Assembly: GCF_901827175.1 (NCBI RefSeq)
Contig: NZ_LR594664.1
Location: 186,001 to 250,000 of the forward strand
Source of the DNA: Variovorax sp. RA8
GTDB lineage: Bacteria > Pseudomonadota > Gammaproteobacteria > Burkholderiales > Burkholderiaceae_C
Direction of reading: 5' to 3'
Length of the DNA stretch: 64,000 nucleotides
In this document: one piece after another, positions 61,539 through 64,000 of the stretch
How positions within the stretch are numbered: the first letter of the stretch is position 1
Layout of the letters: each line of letters begins with the position of its first letter
Notes under the pieces: generated by a model
What the model was told of the DNA's origin: nothing
What the model saw: only the letters and a program-made list of their open reading frames with translations
Database searches by the model: none
Translations under genes and position numbers: made by a program

Positions 61539-61765
61539 TTTAAGAGGTCAATAAATCATAGATCTTAGTAAATATCACACTGGGTAATAGTGGATTATCC
61601 AATGTGAGGGTAATTTTTGATGGTTTCAGCCGTGGTAGCGGTTTGGGGTCGGCCTAATGTGGCGTCATATGCGCTTATGACCGCGCGGAACAAAACTCGC
61701 GTCCCCGAAAAAGGTCCGCCCCGGCGAATTGACGGGATTATGCCCAAACAGACATAATTTAAGCG

Positions 61766-62138
61766 ATGTCGAAGCAAACCCGCAAACCCGTCAAATGGGT
61801 CAGTTCCGCCAAGCGCGATCTGGATGCGATGCCGGACTATGTCAAAGACGTTTTTGGCCATGCCATCGACCTGGCGCAGGCCAGTGGCAAGCATCAGGAT
61901 GCCAAGGTCATGACGGGTTTTGGTCGGCCGGCGTGTTGGAGGTGGTCGAGGACCCCCAGGGCGACACTCACCGGGCGTCTACACCGTCAAGTTCGCCGGC
62001 TGGGTCTATGTCCTGCACTGCTTTCAGAAGAAGTCCCAAAGCGGCATCGCCACGCCGAAACCGGATTGATCACCACCCGCCTGAAGGCCGAAGCAGGACT
62101 TCGAAGCTTGGCAGGCACAGCAAGGAGCACGCAAATGA
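61766..62138 (+). pseudogene. HigB/RelE-type (phage Gp49-like) toxin gene, multiply frameshifted
   Basis: Pieces in different frames line up as one toxin: KQTRKPVKWVSSAKRDLDAM to KVMTGFG, then SAGVLEVVEDPQGDTHRA, then VYTVKFAGWVYVLHCFQKKS, then TTRLKAEA, and an end with FEAWQAQQGARK whose stop overlaps the antitoxin start (ATGA). At least four frame changes are needed, so no toxin is made. The family is an mRNA interferase of the HigB type. Confidence 0.8.
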
Positions 62139-62464
62139 GTGAACCCGCAAGCATCACCACCGAAGAAGGCAGCACCAATGTCTATGCCGACCTGGGCTAC
62201 ACCGACGCGGCCGAGATGCAGCGCAAGTCCCAGCTCGCCGGCGAGATCGCCCGAGCGATCAAGGCGCGCCGCTTGACGCAGGAAGATGCGGCTGCGCTGC
62301 TGGGGATCGACCAGTCCAAGGTTTCGCGCATCACGCGCGGCCAGTTTCGCGGCGTCAGCGAGGCCAAACTGTTGGAGCTGGTGGCCAGGCTGGGCCATGA
62401 CGTGAAGATCGTGGTCGGCCCGGTGCGGCGCCGCGCCGGCAAGATCGAACTGCAGTTTGACTGA
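62135..62464 (+). CDS. higA: HigA-type XRE antitoxin (orphaned)
   Basis: A 109-residue protein from ATG 62135. The XRE helix-turn-helix is at about 45-80 (LTQEDAAALLGIDQSKVSRI), and a C-terminal extension with HDVKIVVGPVRRR is typical of antitoxins of Gp49-like toxins. It remains fully open although its toxin gene is broken, so it may persist as a repressor or as protection against related toxins. Confidence 0.85.
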   Translation: MSEPASITTEEGSTNVYADLGYTDAAEMQRKSQLAGEIARAIKARRLTQEDAAALLGIDQSKVSRITRGQFRGVSEAKLLELVARLGHDVKIVVGPVRRRAGKIELQFD

Positions 62465-62471
62465 TTGGCCT

Positions 62472-62789
62472 TTATCCGGGCCCTGCTGATTTGGGTGGAG
62501 GGAACTCCCCTCCATGTACCTCCGGCTTGAATGCTGCCAGCTTGGTCGCCAAAGACGTTTCGGCCTGTGTCCTGACCCTGAGCCATGCGCCCAAGGTGTC
62601 ACGCAGACAGGTCTCACATAAATCCGCCTCAACCCGATTTCCGTCCCCAAAAATCGAGTCATAGCCCGCGTCGAAGCCGATCGACGTCATCTCGGCGAAG
62701 CCAAGCTCGCCACGCTCGGTCTCTTTGCCGCACCGGTCACATCGGATCTGATGCACCACGCTCACGGCCTCCATGGTTTTGAGTTGCAT
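62472..62789 (-). CDS. Small zinc-ribbon protein of unknown function
   Basis: A 105-residue protein from ATG 62789, with AAGGAG seven bases upstream. Two CxxC motifs (IRCDRCGKE and DLCETCLRD) about 40 residues apart suit one zinc site; between them lies ELGFAEMTSIGFDAGYDSIF. No membrane segment. Convergent with the antitoxin gene, seven bases apart. Confidence 0.65.
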   Translation of the reverse strand: MQLKTMEAVSVVHQIRCDRCGKETERGELGFAEMTSIGFDAGYDSIFGDGNRVEADLCETCLRDTLGAWLRVRTQAETSLATKLAAFKPEVHGGEFPPPKSAGPG

Positions 62790-62861
62790 CGAATTCTCCT
62801 TACAAATAACTGCCTGCATCATCCTGCTGTCCCGCGAAGCATAACCGTGCCGGAATGGCAC

Positions 62862-63519
62862 GCTTAGCCACGATGACGAGCACCATGATCATTCCCTCCG
62901 TGACATGCCTGCCGGGTCCCAAGTCATCGGCATTTGCATGAACAGCGTAAGCATGCGCACGCGCAAGTATGGTTTCTCCCTGCCTTGCTGATGTGTCTCG
63001 GCGGATGCCAGACTATCTACGAGGGCAAATATGACTGAAAGGCGGGCGGCCGACCAGGAGCTGTCGTGAAAGTTGATTATTCGAATTAGTTAGCCAAAGA
63101 GCCATTTCGCGACTGCCGCGCCAAACTGAGCGCAGAGGAACGGCGAACATCACAGTTCGCTGTGATTTCGTACCCATTCTTAAGCAGACCCAGGAATGCC
63201 ATTATTCCGATTCAACCCAGTTGAGCCGGATGCGCGGGAATCTCGCTTATCTCAACGTGCTTGACTGCAAGGCGGCATTGCAACCGCGTGTCAGCGGCGT
63301 TTTCAAGCACGGCTTCTTAACCCTCAAGCACCAGGCTTTCGAGTTTCCGGATGCATATCGCTTCTGCGCAAGGCAAAACGCCAATAATGGGTGCTTCGAT
63401 AGTGCTTGCAAATGCCCACCAGAATGAGCAGATTGCGGGAGAATCGAAGTTAGCCAGCAAAAGCGCCTCGAGGCACCTGAACTCAAATCACATGACCGCT
63501 GAAAAGGAATTTTCTACCA
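62862..63519. other. Intergenic region with a UUCG-loop hairpin
   Basis: About 658 bp of more AT-rich DNA with no convincing gene. At 63149-63166 ATCACAG and CTGTGAT form a perfect 7-bp stem around TTCG, a very stable RNA loop, but without a T run. It may be a transcript-end hairpin or an operator. The promoter of the gene at 63520 should be in the right part. Confidence 0.45.
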
Positions 63520-64000
63520 ATGCGCACTGCAAAAAAATCAACTCTGACCTTCGTCTTATTGCTTGGAATGCCTGTTGGTTTGCTACTGGCACAACAAGCC
63601 ACTTTCACGTCAGCCTCCTTGACGCCAGATGCCGCTTTGAAGGCGGCACGGGCTGCGCTAGAGACTTGCCGAAAAAATGGCCATCAAGCTGCCGTATCGG
63701 TCAATGACCGTGCCGGCAACGCGCTCGTTATGCTTCGCGACCGTTTCGCCGGTCCACACACAGTCGATACGGCCATCAACAAAGCCTACACGGCCGTGAC
63801 CTTCAAACTCGATACCACGAGTTTCACCCGTTCCACTCAAGGAGGTGAACCCGCATCTGGCGTGCGACACCTTCCCCGCATCGTGGCCATCGGCGGTGGC
63901 ATTCCCATTGAATCGGCTGGCTCCATCGTGGGCGCCATTGGGGTTTCGGGCGCGCCGGGCGGGGATGCCGATGACGTCTGCGCCAAAGCGGGCATTGCTG
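63520..64000 (+). CDS. Exported GlcG/HbpS-family protein, N-terminal part
   Basis: Open from ATG 63520 to the window edge (160 codons). The signal peptide (MRTAKKSTLTFVLLLGMPVG) ends near LLAQQ. The mature part follows the GlcG/HbpS (DUF336) pattern: ALKAARAALETCRKNGHQAA, VSVNDRAGNALVMLRDRFAG, GGGIPIESAGSIVGAIGVSG and a GGDADDVCAKAGIA ending in progress. Family members bind haem or small aromatics. This one should be periplasmic. About ten residues of the family end are missing beyond the edge. Confidence 0.85.
   Translation, partial: MRTAKKSTLTFVLLLGMPVGLLLAQQATFTSASLTPDAALKAARAALETCRKNGHQAAVSVNDRAGNALVMLRDRFAGPHTVDTAINKAYTAVTFKLDTTSFTRSTQGGEPASGVRHLPRIVAIGGGIPIESAGSIVGAIGVSGAPGGDADDVCAKAGIA

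Noticed and set aside
63221..63427. A 68-residue frame upstream of the GlcG-like gene.
   Set aside because: No ribosome-binding site, no recognisable domain, and scattered Cys and Phe typical of non-coding DNA.

Overview
The window is GC-rich, densely coded DNA from what is most likely a beta-proteobacterium of the order Burkholderiales, possibly Comamonadaceae. This is inferred from the heavy-metal gene families, the KfrA-type proteins and the overall codon style; no rRNA or other taxonomic marker is present. It reads as accessory DNA, a genomic island or plasmid segment built from modules separated by recombination scars, rather than core chromosome.

Layout. (1) 1-2670, minus strand: end of a copper-type operon with a multicopper oxidase (cut by the window edge), a TolC-family outer-membrane protein and two small exported proteins. 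(2) 2866-4437: a possible nuclease with a helix-hairpin-helix motif and a tiny membrane protein. (3) 4591-7084: a complete IS66-family element with terminal inverted repeats and an 8-bp target duplication, sitting in the 3' end of a methyltransferase gene. (4) 7059-22532, minus strand: an orphan hybrid PKS-NRPS cluster with a 2OG-Fe(II) oxygenase, a 2463-residue A-PCP-KS-AT-ACP-aminotransferase protein, a 1669-residue C-A-PCP-C-PCP protein and two tandem TIGR04325-type methyltransferases. (5) 22799-33148: a CzcCBA-like heavy-metal RND efflux operon with accessory periplasmic proteins and a DMT-family exporter with a histidine-rich tail. (6) 33599-48079: a mobile and defence region holding an ietAS-like pair (AAA ATPase plus subtilisin-like protease), two divergent KfrA-like/tyrosine-recombinase modules (one recombinase frameshifted), decayed copies between them, small unknown genes, and a broken arsenic operon (a YkgJ-ArsC chimera and a truncated arsH). 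(7) 48328-53985: a thioredoxin-like protein, an Sco1-like protein, two orphan haem-copper oxidase subunit III genes, DUF411 and other small exported proteins. (8) 54028-58830: a mercury-resistance operon, merR divergent from merT-P-C-A-B, with a peroxiredoxin gene downstream and a textbook MerR promoter with a 19-bp spacer. (9) 58780-62464: a sensor-kinase fragment, small basic membrane proteins, a 5'-truncated CzcD-type exporter, a third KfrA-like gene and a HigBA-type toxin-antitoxin locus whose toxin is destroyed. (10) 62472-64000: a zinc-ribbon protein and the start of a GlcG/HbpS-like exported protein.

How it fits together: most genes serve metal detoxification (Cu, Zn/Co/Cd-type, Hg and the remains of As) at the envelope, interleaved with recombinases, coiled-coil DNA-binding proteins and one phage-defence cassette. 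Broken genes are common from 31.7 to 62.1 kb; they could be true decay or, in single-indel cases, sequencing error. The least described items are the KfrA-like/tyrosine-recombinase modules with promoter dyads, the PKS-NRPS line with an embedded aminotransferase and no visible thioesterase, and a family of small single-pass membrane proteins with arginine-rich tails.
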